A program made the translations under genes and the position numbers. Positions 1 to 11,135 of a DNA stretch of 64,000 nt are shown here, one piece after another. Source of the DNA: Rhizomys pruinosus (Eukaryota > Chordata > Mammalia > Rodentia > Spalacidae); the NCBI GenBank assembly GCA_009823505.1, contig VZQC01006876.1, forward strand, positions 726,841 to 790,840, given 5' to 3'. The notes beneath the pieces are model-generated. The model was given only the letters and a program-made list of their open reading frames with translations. It searched no databases and was not told where the DNA came from. Each line of letters begins with the position of its first letter. Within the stretch, counting starts at the first letter, position 1.

Positions 1-108
1 TGCTTCCCTTGAGGACAGACTGTGCTATAAGCTAAATAAACCCTTTCCTCCCCAAGTAGATTTGGTCAGTGTTTTTATCACAGCAATAGAGAAGCTAACC
101 TGGAACAT
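1..108 (+). repeat. 3' end of a MaLR-type (MT/ORR1-like) LTR
   Basis: The text resembles the end of rodent MaLR LTRs: an AATAAA-containing stretch at about 34-40, then a block ending in CACAGCAATAGA at about 80-91 that matches the remembered MT-family 3' end. The 5' part lies outside the window. Family assignment is from memory of the consensus. Confidence 0.45.
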
Positions 109-109
109 G

Positions 110-540
110 GTACAACACATTTTTGTGCCACAGGTCCTAGTATGGGTTAACTAGTTAGCCTATTTAATGGGTTGATCAGTAGATTTCATAACTGTCACTG
201 TTGGAAAGTTCATCTACTATATTCAACACTCTTCGATGTGGTTTGATACAAATTATGTGTCTATTGTTGTGGCACAGCCTATCTTTGATAGACTGCCATT
301 TGTTCATCTGCAGTTACCTTACCTGTTACAGTCATAGATGCCTCTGGATGTTTGTATGCTTCTGCAATTCCCTTTCCTTGAGTGTTGGCTCAGTGTTTTC
401 TACTTACTTGTGGTGACAACATAGGTAGTGGAAATAATAATATATCAGCCCCAAGTTATATTCTAAAAAAGATTGTGCCTGCCATCTTGGTGAGCTCTTA
501 ATAATTTTAGAAGTCAACTGCTTGATTATGAGCCGACTTA
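110..540. other. unassigned sequence
   Basis: AT-rich sequence with no recognisable coding signal. The 71-codon open frame at 201-416 has no domain and unconvincing composition. I see no repeat I can name. Confidence 0.4.
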
Positions 541-750
541 TGGAGAAGGCCAGGGGGCAACTGGGCAGAATGCCAGTCAACACCCAGTGAGGACATGAGT
601 CTTCCTACAACCCATGAGAAGCTGGATCCTGCTGGGAGGGAGTTAAGAAGAGGATTCTATGAGCCCTTAGCTGAGATGACAGCTCCACCCTGAGATCCAC
701 TGCCACACCTCTTAAGTGACCTTGAGTCAGAGGTGCCCAGCAATGAATTT
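540..750 (+). repeat. degenerate MLT1/MaLR-like LTR fragment
   Basis: Contains a string of motifs typical of old MaLR LTRs: CTACAACCCATGAGAAG (about 606-622), AGCTGAGATGACAG (669-682) and CTTGAGTCAGAGGTGCCCAG (721-740). It is strongly diverged, so the exact family is uncertain. Confidence 0.4.
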
Positions 751-789
751 CTCATCAGTGGGAACAATGAGATCATAACTTTTTTTTTG

Positions 790-1190
790 CTTTGTGTGTT
801 TTTATTCTGAAATCATTATAAATTCACAAGAGACCTAAAGTATATGAAGTTTCAAGAACGGTTCAGAAAAGTCCCATGAACATTTTCCTTGGTTTCTCCC
901 AGTGGCTATGTATATAACATCACAACCAAGAACACCACCATGTATCTTGTGTGTATAGAGCTCTACTTCAGTTCATATAGTTTGTAAATTTGTGGAATTA
1001 CTATCAAAATCAAGATAGGAAATTATTCCATGACCACAATGCTCTTCCCTGTACTCCTCTTCACTGTCATCTCCATTCTGGATAACATCTTTTCTCTCCA
1101 GCTCTCTGTAATCACTTCTCTGTCTCTGGAATGCAGTTTCTTCTCAAGTTAGCTTTCTCACAGTACCCTTCATATACAGATGGCTTTAAT
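790..1190 (-). repeat. ancient mammalian L1 3'-UTR fragment
   Basis: Resembles the antisense of old mammalian L1 3' UTRs: a T-rich start, then GTCCCATGAACATTTTCC (about 870-887), the TCAAGAT...ATTCCATGACCACAA block near 1010-1038 and a pyrimidine-rich stretch. No coding part is included. Confidence 0.5.
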
Positions 1191-3050
1191 TTTAAACAAT
1201 TAAGTTTTCCAATGATTTGCTATGCAGCCAGAGATAATACAGTCCTCTTGAGGGAAAAAATTAATTTCTAATTAGACCGGAGCTGAAAAGAGATTTACTA
1301 TTGACCAGAAAGGCATGAATATGGACTGAATAACTTGGACACCTTGTATACATGTTTATCAGACCCTTATACCACAGAAAAGAAATTTGGGATAATGATA
1401 AACACACAGACAGAGGACTGCTCTAGTCACACAATAGATGAGCTAGAAACTATTATAAGTGCATAAATATAAACTTGCAATTCTCAAAGCATCTATCAAA
1501 CAACAGTGCTAGGAGAGGTAGCTCTTTGGAGATGATGTCAATCAAAGAGGAACAATGTACAAGACATATTTGGTGGTTATTTGACCCATGAATATGCCTA
1601 AGAATTGAGCTTTACATTTGACAATTCAGATTCTATAGGATTTTTCTTTCACCTTGAAAAAGCTTTGGGGAAGATATTAAAGCATATATTTCAGGACCAT
1701 ATTTAGAGAAAATCCATTCTGCATCATTTTCCCTTTTCCTTTAAAATTTCCAGTTTTAAAACACCTTCCCAGTTTTTATAACCTTGATAGATTAACTCAC
1801 TACCTTAATATTGTTCATTGAATAAGAAAATAAGAAAATGAGACATAGCACCAACCCTGCCACTACCTGCATCACTAACTTTAAGATACTTCCCCATGCT
1901 GGGACTCAGTTATACTGTCATCTCATACACTTGGTGTGAAGTTTTCAAAATATCCTTGGACTTATACACAGTAGGAGTACCAGACACCCTAGCTACTCCT
2001 TGGTAACACTCCCCTCCTTCCTCCTAAATGATTTGGAAGCCTGATCTTCTGCATGGTTCTCTAGCAGACTTCCTTCTTTTCTACTGCCATTGTGTCTAGG
2101 ACATTGATACCCACAAGGCACATTGGCGTTGCTCTCACTGCTCATGTTCAGGTAGCGGTGAGGTGGCATGATGTTCCCCCACATAAATCATTATTTGTGG
2201 GCCAACGGCCAATAAAAATAACCACAGGAAGAACCTAAAGGCTGATTTTTGTTTTCTAATACATTTCCCCCTTTGTAAAGGACACCATTATTAAAGCATT
2301 TTTAACAATTTCTGGAACCAGTTACTTCTTTACAAGAGTCTCTGGTTGGTAATGAAAGAATGAACATTAAATGCTTTTACATAAGTGGCTGGGGGGGAAA
2401 ATAGGAATAGTTGCATTAAGAACAGTTATTTAATTATGAGCGTTTTATGGTGTTGTTAAGGTATCAGAACCCCACAGCTCACTTTGCTAACACCACATTT
2501 CTAAATCTAGCTTATACTGGTTTTCTTCCATTTTCAACATTTCATTTCCTGGGCAATTTGAAAACAGCAGGCCAGGTCAGGGATAAACATTAAAATACAA
2601 ATGCCTCAGCTCTAGTGATTTTCCAAAGCAGCCACACAAAGCACTTGCAGCTTGGAAGAATATTTTTTTAAAAAAATGCACATTTCTCTTGGAGACCACT
2701 GTGCATAATATCTTACCTTGAATAGGTTGTTGATTTGTGGTGACACATTTAATGTCAGTGCTTTTACTACTTAACATAAAATTCAGCAAGAGACCTGGTC
2801 CAGATTTAGAGGGAGAGAATGCTAACAAGTTTATATTTGGTTGGTGTGCTGGTTCTCCTTTGTGGAGAACCTGGTTTGTAAAATACATTGATCAGACACT
2901 TCTAGGATCTTCCAGACACCTACCCTTATACACTGTAGACAATATGCATATCATTTATGATTATTACATTTGCAAATATGATTATTGCCAAGAGTACTAA
3001 CAAGCAGTTTTCATATAAGTGTCATAGTTTACAAAGGAATTTTATTCCCT
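1190..3050. other. unassigned non-coding sequence
   Basis: About 1.9 kb of AT-rich sequence. Short open frames (for example 1993-2184 minus, 2577-2888 minus and 2737-3000 plus) lack recognisable domains and overlap on opposite strands. I can name no SINE or L1 here. It is probably old unique or intergenic DNA. Confidence 0.4.
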
Positions 3051-3205
3051 GTACTGGCCCAAGTGTTATAATAGCATAATAGAGGGTCAGTGTTACTACT
3101 TACATCGTATAGATGTGGAAACTGAGGCTGGGGGAGTGAAGCAACCTATACAAGTACCCAATTGGCAGAAGGAGAATTAAACTCAGGTGCCTGACCACTT
3201 GTAGA
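3050..3205 (+). repeat. MIR SINE
   Basis: Core MIR motif 'gtggaaactgaggctggg' at about 3115-3132, followed by the expected AGTGAAGCAACCTATACAAG and a degraded AACTCAGGTGCCTGAC end. This is an old mammalian tRNA-derived SINE. Confidence 0.6.
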
Positions 3206-3212
3206 GTTCAGC

Positions 3213-3418
3213 TTGTCTTGCTTTGTATTATTGAGTTTTGTCACTGTGACAAAATACCTGATAAGAGTAGAGAGGAATGGCCGGGCATGGTGGTCCATGC
3301 CTTTAATTCTAACACTTGGGAGGCAGAGGCAGGTGGATCTTTGTGAATTCAAGGCCAGCGTGGTCTACAGAGTAAGTTCCAGGACTATAGGGAGACCCTG
3401 TCTCAAAAAGACCAAAAA

Positions 3419-3449
<31 letters not shown>

Positions 3450-3638
3450 ACAACAACAAAAAAGAATAGAGAGGAATGTTTGTTTGACTTTGTGGTCTTG
3501 GGCCTTGGTCACTTAGCTCTGTTGCTTCCTGGTCCATGTGTCATAATGCAGAGTATCATGAGAACACATGATGGAGCAAAATGAAGTGATAGAGGGTAGA
3601 GAGAAGGTACTGGGGACAGGGTATAGAGTGTAGCCTTC
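3213..3638. repeat. old MaLR-like LTR repeat, left part
   Basis: The sequence around 3230-3262 (TTGAGTTTTGTCACTGTGAC, then AAAATACCTG) and 3480-3638 matches the common rodent 'TTAGT...CTGTGATAAAATACC' repeat, also present at 25370 and 48497. It is interrupted by a B1 (3279-3462) and by the insertion at 3639-5545, and it resumes at 5546. Confidence 0.5.
3279..3462 (+). repeat. B1 SINE with TSD
   Basis: Full B1: GCCGGGCATGGTGG start, GGGAGGCAGAGGCAGGTGG box, GACCCTGTCTCAAAAAG end and an (AATA)n tail. It is flanked by a near-perfect target duplication, agagtagagaggaat (3265-3279 region) and agaatagagaggaat (3463-3477 region), which shows insertion into the surrounding older repeat. Confidence 0.9.
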
Positions 3639-4160
3639 TGAGGAAGCTTCTCTTACTACGAGCAGGTACAGCACAGTCCTGCTAAGGGAAGGGGAGCACA
3701 GTGGCCACCTGCAGTCTCTGTGGGGAACTGGCCCCTCAGCGCAGACGTGAGTTGGTCACTTTCGTACCCAACCCGAGAGGTACTTCCAACTCGGGTCCTT
3801 AGCCTGGGTGGCAGAACACCTCCTGTCTGGTCATGCTTTCCCACCTCCCCAAAGACTGCTTGCTGGTCTCTGGACAGGAATTCCAGGCTGATGGCTGATG
3901 GCCTATCTTCAGCCTACACCCACTCACAACTCACTTCACAGGTTGGTAACCTGATTGGTCTCCATCCAACTCCACATACTGTCCTACCTTACACTAGCTT
4001 ACCAGGTTGGTGGTCTGATAGACCCCTGTCCAACCCACTAGCCACCAACACTCAAAATCTAGGCCTGCTTTGGCCTATATATGTGCACATAATGGAGCAG
4101 GAATTCTGTGTAATGATGGTAATGGAAAATTCGTTTTATTGCCTGCTGCAAGTCACTTTT

Positions 4161-4878
4161 GTTTTGGGCGTCTAGCTTTTTAAATATGATATGGTGTGGA
4201 GAGTTTCTTTTCTGGTCTTGTCTGTTTGGAATTCTATGTGCTTCTTGTATTTGTATTGGTTTGTCTTTTTTTAGTTTGGGGAAGTTTTCATCTATTATTC
4301 TGCTGAAGATCTGATCAATACCATTCTCTTGGGATTCTTCTCCTTCCTCTATCCCTATGACGCAGAGGTTTGATCTTTTCACAGTGTCCCACAATTTCTG
4401 GTTGTTCCACTTTTGTGTATTTTTAAATTTTTCATAATCTTTACTTGAGGTTTTTAGTTGTTCTGTGTTATCTTCCAGGTCTGATATTCTTTGTTCTGCT
4501 TCCTCCATTCTACTTCTGAGGCTTTTTGCATTCCTTTCCTCTTGATTGGATGAGTGTTCGATTTCCTTTTTCATTTCATCCTGTGATTTCTTTATTATTT
4601 CCACTTCCTTTTGGAGCTTCTCAATCTCTTCCTGCAGCTCTTTGCTTCGCTGGTTGGTTTCCTTTTTTATTTCAACATGGGAACTTTTCAGTGTTAACAC
4701 TTCCTTCCAGGGTTTGTCATTTTCTCCCTCTAGTTCTTTCTGGCATCTGTCAATCTCTCTCTAGGTCTGTCTTGAGTTTTTCATTCTCTCTCCTTACTTC
4801 TCTGACTTGTTCTTTATATTCTTTGAGTTCTTTGAATATGTCTGAAATTGTTCCTCTAAGATCCGTGTCCTAGGCCAT
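4161..4878 (-). pseudogene. L1 ORF1 fragment
   Basis: ORF1p is the trimeric RNA-binding chaperone of L1. The minus-strand reading shows a long coiled coil (KLQKEV, MKKEIE, MEEAEQRISDLED) and then the conserved EAHRIPNRQDQKRNS motif at the start of the RRM region. The likely start ATG at 4878-4876 is followed at once by a stop (ATG GCC TAG) and further frame breaks lie upstream of 4700, so it is dead. The C-terminal half of the RRM and the CTD are missing because the insertion ends at 4161. Confidence 0.8.
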
Positions 4879-5327
4879 CTCCAGGGGAATCCCAACTGTA
4901 GGAATCTCCCACAGGATTGGTAGAACTTGGTGTGGAATTATACTGCACCTTTCCCATGTTTTCCTTTCATCATGTCCCTAGCAGGTGGGTTTCTCTTTGC
5001 TTGTATTCCAATGTGAATCCCAAATGCCTCTTCACTGTGTTGAAGGCTTGCTTGGCTTGCCTCCTTCAGATGCCTTCATTGTTTGTTTGTTTGATTTGTT
5101 TTTCTCCTTGCTTTTGGAGTGTTGACGTGTTTAAGTTTTAGGCTTTCTATCGGAAGTCTAACGCACGCTTCCCTTTCTGTTCTGAAAGTTCTCTAAAGAA
5201 TCCACTTGGACACTCCCTCTGCAATTCCAGTTGGGGAGGGGGGGAGTATGCTTGTTTAGCCTTCTCCCTGGTACTCTGTGCTTCAGGTGGTCCTGAGAAA
5301 TCCCCAATCTAAGCTCTGTGCACTCTA
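4161..5327 (-). mobile_element. L1 insertion: 5' UTR plus part of ORF1, 3' truncated
   Basis: Lies inside the LTR and is flanked by a perfect 12-bp TSD, caagtcactttt (4149-4160 and 5328-5339). On the minus strand it runs from 5'-UTR sequence (about 5327 to 4879) into ORF1 and stops in ORF1 with no poly(A) tail. The homologous LTR at 44603-45316 shows the site without the insertion. Confidence 0.85.
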
Positions 5328-5545
5328 CAAGTCACTTTTATAACCAAAATGACATCACCTCCCAAAGCCAATCACAGACCCCCCAGTCTTGCACCACTGT
5401 ATACTGCTGCTCCACCTAGCATCATGTGCCTGGGCCAAGTTGCTCCCTCTTGGGGTGGGGTCAGAGGAATCCCATGACTCCCACGTTGTGCTCTGGGGAA
5501 TGCTAGCTGAGAACTAGCCCCTAATTCAGACTAGATCTTCCCACA

Positions 5546-5775
5546 GCTTTCTAAGGCATACTTTCAGGTACTACTTCCTCTAACCAGTCTTTACCTCCTA
5601 CATTCCACCATCTGCCAATAATGTCCTATTATGAATCCATGAAAGGATGAATCCTTTGATTAGATCAGAGTGCTCAGGGTCTAATCACTTCCCAAAAGCT
5701 CATCACCTGCCAATCAAGCCTTCAACACATGAGACTTGTGGTGTGGGGGACATTTCACATCCAAAGCATAACATT
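5546..5775. repeat. old MaLR-like LTR repeat, right part
   Basis: Continues the repeat interrupted at 3638: TTATGAATCCATGAAAGGATG, CAATCAAGCCTTCAACACATG and a terminal CATATCC...GCATAACA-like block match the second half of the family (compare 25600-25790). Confidence 0.5.
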
Positions 5776-5912
5776 TAGTAAACATTTCTCCAAAATGCCA
5801 GAATAGTGACACCTTTCAGATAAACAGTATGTCCATATGGTAGGGATGAATCAGACATGATGGCTATTTGATAGTGGTCTAATAGTTTTAAATATCTACA
5901 TGCACACCCCAA

Positions 5913-5913
<1 letters not shown>

Positions 5914-5957
<44 letters not shown>
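5914..5957. repeat. (CA)n microsatellite
   Basis: About 22 uninterrupted CA units, with impure CA-rich sequence continuing to about 5990. Confidence 0.95.
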
Positions 5958-5961
<4 letters not shown>

Positions 5962-6049
5962 TACACGCACACACACATATGCACATACACTTCAAAGCCC
6001 AGTGCTTCCTGTGTGCCTTTCTTCAGCATTGCCCATCAGAACCCTCTAC

Positions 6050-6480
6050 TTTTTTACTTTCAACAGTAGTTACAAAGAGCTTTTCATGCTCAGAATTATG
6101 CTAAGCATTGGGGATTGATTTAGCAGGAGACACAGTTTGGGGCTTTTAGGAAGTTGCTGTCAAATGAAATGGGAAAGATATTAAGCTTGAAATTGCAAAA
6201 GGGATTTTAAAATTACAGTGGTGTTAAAGGCTGCAAAGGACAAGAACATGAGTTTTTGTCAGGATGTACAATGTGAACATGTAAGCAAGGTAGGGAGAGG
6301 AGGAAGAGGATAGAGACCATGGGGCTATGTAGCTAGAGCATCAATGGTGGGCTCCTCCGAGAAGATAGTCTGACTCTTCGGGTTTGGACCATGTCTTATG
6401 TGTTCTTTCACCATTATTCTACACCCCCTGATGACAGGAAGTATAATTTGCTTGTACTTCATTCATCTTAAAGCTTAAGA
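6050..6480. other. unassigned sequence
   Basis: Non-coding, AT-rich. The stretch around 6090-6190 faintly resembles an old mammalian SINE/LINE end, but too weakly to name. Confidence 0.3.
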
Positions 6481-6504
6481 TGGGAGCTCAGTAACATTTA
6501 AGTT

Positions 6505-6562
6505 GTCCTTCCTTCCTTCCTTCCTTAATTTCCTTCCTTCCTTTCTTCTTTCTTCCTTTTTG
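6505..6562. repeat. (CCTT)n-type microsatellite
   Basis: Tandem CCTT units (about 6508-6524 and 6532-6545) with TTCTTC variants at the right end. Confidence 0.85.
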
Positions 6563-6737
6563 TGCCTCCAATACTAATAAGTCATTTTCCTTTTCCCTCA
6601 TCCCCAGGAAAAAAGCTAAACTATATGAAACTTCCAGATGACTGTCGCCTGTTGTTTTAGGGAGGATAATAACACATAACATGCAAAAGATTGCTAACTT
6701 CTATTTCTTCGGTTATGTCCTTTCTCAAAATTATTAT

Positions 6738-6875
6738 TATTATTTTTTTTTTGGTCTTTTCAACACAGGGTCTCCCAGTAGCCCCTGCTGTCCTGGAACT
6801 CACTCTGTAGACCAGGCTGGCCTTGAACTCACAAAGATCCGCCTGACTCTGCCTCCCAAGTGCTAGGATTGCCCC
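6738..6875 (-). repeat. B1 SINE
   Basis: Antisense B1: poly(T), then ACAGGGTCTCCCAGTAGCC, CTGGAACTCACTCTGTAGAC and TGCCTCCCAAGTGCTAGGATT. The last ~25 bases that correspond to the B1 5' end are missing, so it is slightly 5'-truncated. Confidence 0.9.
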
Positions 6876-7014
6876 AGTAAGCCTATGTTATACTATATAT
6901 TGTTCTGTATGTGTTTAAAGAAACCACCATGTACATCCATCATTCTCTGGTATTAGCAAAATTGCATATATTTAATATTAGTGATGATTTACTAATATTA
7001 ATTGTAATATTCAT

Positions 7015-7170
7015 TTTGTAGCATATTTACTTAATCCTATACCCTCTCACATTTTCTCATAGAGATAAATTGTTTTACAGATGGGGAAACTGATGCAACA
7101 AAATCTCACATGACTCGTTCAAACACCCCTTGGGGTGATGACACAATCTGAACTAGTCAGCTTGCACTGG
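7015..7170 (+). repeat. MIR SINE, degraded
   Basis: Motif 'ttttacagatggggaaactg' at about 7073-7092 in an otherwise diverged MIR context. Confidence 0.55.
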
Positions 7171-7287
7171 GAGCCTACAGTCTCAGGCACTGCTCAAAAG
7201 GACATCTCTTCATGAAGTATGGTACTACTTGTGCAGAGATCTTCCTCATGCTCCCAAATTTTACTGTTTCATTTGAAAACAATATCA

Positions 7288-7413
7288 CTCTACTTGGTAT
7301 GGTGGCACATACCTTTAATATCTTGAAGCAGAGGCATGCAAATCTCTATGAATTTAAGGCCAGCTTGGTCTATATAATGAGTTCCAGCCCAGCTAGAGCT
7401 GCATGGTGTCTCA
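7288..7413 (+). repeat. B1 SINE, diverged
   Basis: TGGTATGGTGGCACATACC start, GAATTTAAGGCCAGCTTGGT middle and GAGTTCCAGCCCAGCTAGAG end. It has an internal deletion and many substitutions. Confidence 0.75.
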
Positions 7414-8019
7414 ATATATTGGTTCTGTGGATGGTCCACATGAGTCAGTACCTCCAAACATCTAACCTTGTAGTGATATTAATCTACTAGGGGAAGGTGG
7501 CATTTTCCTGAACCTACAAATAAGGGGGATAGTGGCTATTAAACCAGTTGAGTACCTGGACTAAACTGAGCTGCCATTAACGGAAAGCTTGAGCTGTTGG
7601 TTGTTTAATTAGTAAGCTTCACAGACAATGTAAAGGTTTCTGTCACTCAACCTACCTCAAGAAGTTCACAACTATTCCCAGAGTTCAACTCCTCAGCAAA
7701 TCTTGATAAGTGCAGGCTACAATTGTCATTTTCTTTTCTATTCTATGAATTTTTTACTCCACATAGGAGAAGTCATGCATAGTCAGACTAGAATATGAGG
7801 GTTCAGTTTAAGTGTTCTTCACACTGGTGCGTGTGTCTTCATGGATGTAAGCCACAGACATGGGCAGATCAAATAGACTTCCATTGCCTCCCCAACTTCC
7901 CTCTTCTCGCTCCCTGACTAGCTGAGATTAGATTTTTCCATCATAAGAAATAGAAAAAGAAACATTTATTTCATGCATCCATTCGTCTCCTTGGATGACC
8001 ATCAGCATTCCATTTATAT

Positions 8020-9250
8020 TTTCTCTCCTTTTTATTATCTGAGAATTTCATAAATGCATCTTAGTATGTTTTGATAAAATTAACTCTGCATTCCCTCTCC
8101 TCCCATTCTTCCCCTGCCCCCCCAACAATGTCCCTCCTGATTCTGTGTGTTGTTTTGCTTTTTAAAAATCTATTGATACTGAGAAATACATACAATGTAT
8201 ATAAATCATATCCCTTCCATGCCCCCTTTCACTCCTCTTTATCAACCCCCACTTCATGTCCTCTATTTTTATCTGATTTTTAAAGGCCTGTTGAGGCTAA
8301 TCTGTGTTTCCCAAATTCTCTCGGGTATGGGTCTATCCCTTGGAGTCTGGGAGAGCTACCAGGCATCATATTAGTAAGGAAAACTGACTCTCTTCCAGCA
8401 TCTATTACTTCCCAACAGATAATCTGCTAGACCCAGGGGACTTCCTTCCCACTCCCCCATCCATGCTAGGCCCTGGTCTGGCTTAGATTTGTACAGGTCT
8501 TATGATGCTATCATAAGGGCTGTGGGTTCATATATGCATCTACCCTGTGATGTACAGAGGAGACAGTTTCTTTATATTCATCACCACCTCTGGCTCTTAC
8601 TATCTTTCCATCCCATCTTCCAGAATGATCCCTGAGCCCTAGGAGGTGAAAGTGTAATAAGTTGTCCCATTTAGGGCTGACCCTTCCACCGCACTCCATA
8701 GAGTCTTACTCTCTGCAGGTAGACCTGAGTCTCTGTGTTTCCCCATCATTTGCAAGAAGAACCTTCTCTGGTGATGGTTGAGAGATGCACTATCTATGGG
8801 TATAACAATAAGTCATTATGATTCAGCTTAATACTGTGCCTATTTAGCAGAATATTAGTAGTAGGTTCTCACCTATAGCCTGTGACCTGTCTAGGCACAG
8901 ATTTTGGGTCCTGATAATAGTATCATGTATAGAGACAATCTTCTGAAGTGTATCTTAAATCCAATTAGAAGATAGTTGGTTACTTCCATAACATTTATAC
9001 CACTGATATACTAGTGGGAATATATTCTCAAGCCAGTAATTACCATAGCTTTTGGGGTTCATAGCTAGGTAATATCAGTAAGATCTTAATGCTGAAGATA
9101 CTACATACCTGAGTCACAGAACAAACAAGGAGAAATCAAGCTGGTCCTGACCTCAAAGCTTCATCTCTGCTAGCCTTCCATAGTCCTAGAAGGTACTATG
9201 CACATCACTGCCAGAGAAATGTAATCACCCACCTTGCCCAGCTGTGAATC
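8020..9250 (-). mobile_element. Lx-type L1 3' UTR, antisense
   Basis: Antisense of the rodent L1 3' UTR. It starts at 'gagaatttcataaatgc' (8041-8057) and runs through the CAT...GGGTCTATCCCTTGGAGTCTGGG block (8325-8350), the CCCTGAGCCCTAGGAGGTGA block (about 8630-8649) and the TTAGCAGAATATTAGTAGTAGG block (about 8845-8866). No ORF2 portion was recognised. Confidence 0.75.
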
Positions 9251-9439
9251 TTCCAGCTATAGTGACAACTGGCTTGGAAAAAGACACTCTGCTTTTCTAA
9301 ACTGCAGAGTCCACTTAGGGCTCTCTGTATGTGCATGGGGCTTACTTAGAGCCATCTACTGGAACCTGGGTAGCATCTCATGACCCACATCCCTGAAGAA
9401 AAGGGGTAAAACTTCATGATGACCTGTCTCTGCCATGCT

Positions 9440-9650
9440 GATGTTTTTCTGGCTTGCTCTTGAGCATGTACTGTGTATGAAGTACAACTGTTGTGAGGTT
9501 TATATGTTCAACTGCCCTTTTGTGTCCAGAAAACTGTTTTCTTGTAGTCACCCATGACCTCCTGCTCCTACAATCTTTCCATTCCCTCCTCTATGATGGG
9601 CCTTGAACCTTCAGAGGACTCTTGAGCAGCACTCCTTTTAATATTACTTA
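9440..9650 (-). mobile_element. second L1 3'-UTR fragment, antisense
   Basis: Repeats part of the L1 3'-UTR layout already seen at 8020-9250 (CTCCTACAATCTTTCCATTCC and CTTGAACCTTCAGAGGACT), so it is a separate insertion or duplicate. Confidence 0.5.
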
Positions 9651-10235
9651 AACATTTACAGTTCCTTTCTATTTTCACTTATACACGAGGCCATCCAATC
9701 CCTTTGCTCTGTTGGGATAATTATATTACGTGTATATTTTATATATAATAGCTCCTACTCAGAATTTCCCCTCCTATATTTCCTTGGTTTTCTCCTTTGC
9801 CACTGTTTAGCCTGTCATCTTCAGAGCCTTCTGCTTCTCCATCCGTGAATGCTGGCCAGGGCTTTGGCCTGCTTTGCAGGGTGTAGCTCTGTTCTTAGTT
9901 CTTATAAGTTAGCCTCATAATTAATCCTTCCTCAAGTTAATCTTTCTCATCTTCAAAGTAGGGTAAAAGTAGATGATTGGATTGTGGCAATGGACCTTGC
10001 CAACTTAAATACTTTTTTTCTGCTTTTTTTCTGAGTTAAGTGAAATGTTGGGATTATTTAAGGTCAGAATGGGTAGAAAGAGGGCTGGTTGGCAAGATGG
10101 CTCAGAGAGAATAACTACATGTAGGGGAAAGAGAGAATCAATTCCTAAAAAAATGTCCTTTGTTCCTCACTTGTACGCTGTGGCATTGTGTGTACATATA
10201 TAAAACAATAATGAACTCATCCAAATTCCTCTGAA
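9650..10235. other. unassigned sequence
   Basis: AT-rich, with no coding signal. A short SINE-head-like string (GGCAAGATGGCTCAGAGAG, about 10092-10110) suggests a degraded tRNA-type SINE remnant. Confidence 0.35.
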
Positions 10236-10246
10236 AAGAATGGGGG

Positions 10247-10247
<1 letters not shown>

Positions 10248-10291
<44 letters not shown>
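10248..10291. repeat. (GA)n microsatellite
   Basis: About 21 GA units directly after a run of G. The open frame through it encodes only Arg-Glu repeats and is not a gene. Confidence 0.95.
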
Positions 10292-10295
<4 letters not shown>

Positions 10296-10629
10296 GTGGT
10301 CAGGTTTTTCCTCCTTTGACTTGGTACAAATTACATTCATGGAGAGGAAGAAAAATTGTCATTCCAAGTCCATAAAGACGGTGCCTGCAAACAAATCACC
10401 CTTCCTTCCTAGGTCCTTCACATGGCAGAGCATATGGGGGTAAGGATAAACCAAACCTTGTTTTTTTGCCAGGAGCACACTTGACCCTGCTGGCATGCCT
10501 TATCCAAGTGGCTGTCAACCAAAAACAGAGGAAAAATTATGTTTCTGGATTTGGGTGGTTCTCCTTGATATTAATCATTTGTTAGTGTATGTCCCTCAGC
10601 CCAGAGCTGGCACTATGCCTAGTATAAGA

Positions 10630-11110
10630 AAATATCTGTGTCTATACCAAAGTAACCTACCATAACAATTAGTACTGTTTAAATACCTATATATCTAAAT
10701 GCCTGCGCTTCATTAGTAGGATCAAAAGGTTATTCCTGGACAAACTGTCAGCCCATGAAATGAAACAGCCAGAATTGACCAGAGTCCAAACGACAGCTCC
10801 AGAGAAAGTAGACTGTTTTGCTTCTCGTCCACCCGTGCCACTTTTCTAACCCCAGGGAACAATCTGCAGAAGAGGAGGCGTGGCAGAATGTAAGGGCTGT
10901 GATTGGGGTGAATGGTGAAACTACAGCAATATAAACTGGACACTTATTTGATCAACTTGATTGAACATACAAGACCCCCAGCTGGATGGTAGGACCCTTG
11001 GGCTGTGTGGGTTTGGGCACAACTGCTTGCAAATTGGTTTTACATGAAGGATGCTTGTACTCATAAATTATTACTTATTGTTAAAAAATGAAAAAAAAAT
11101 AATAAATAAA
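10630..11110 (+). repeat. unclassified interspersed repeat (family X), copy 1
   Basis: Shares with 21684-22185, 27455-27900 and 60970-61330 the blocks TTAGTACTG, AAAGTAGACTGTTTTGCTTC, GTAGAATGTAAGGGCT (here GGCAGAATGTAAGGGCT), GCTTGCAAATTGGTTTTA and an A-rich end. I do not recognise the family. Its A-rich 3' end suggests an L1-mobilised element. Confidence 0.75.
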
Positions 11111-11135
11111 ATAAATTTAAAAAAAGAAACAGAAA

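Larger units (their letters stand above)
3639..5545 (-). mobile_element. ERV-type solo LTR interrupted by an L1
   Basis: Starts TGAGGAAGCTTC and ends CTTCCCACA, so it has TG...CA termini. Flanking hexamers gccttc (3633-3638) and gctttc (5546-5551) fit a 6-bp TSD with one change, as in class II (ERVK-type) elements. It is homologous along its length to the LTR at 44603-45316. Without the L1 insertion it is about 728 bp. The promoter/poly(A) layout (AATAAA-like signal, CCAAT-type motif) favours minus orientation, which is an inference. No viral coding region is attached. Confidence 0.75.

Noticed and set aside
3720..4175. 151-codon plus-strand open frame
   Set aside because: Lies within an LTR and its L1 junction; no protein motif.
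10240..10443. Arg-Glu repeat open frame
   Set aside because: Encoded by a (GA)n microsatellite.
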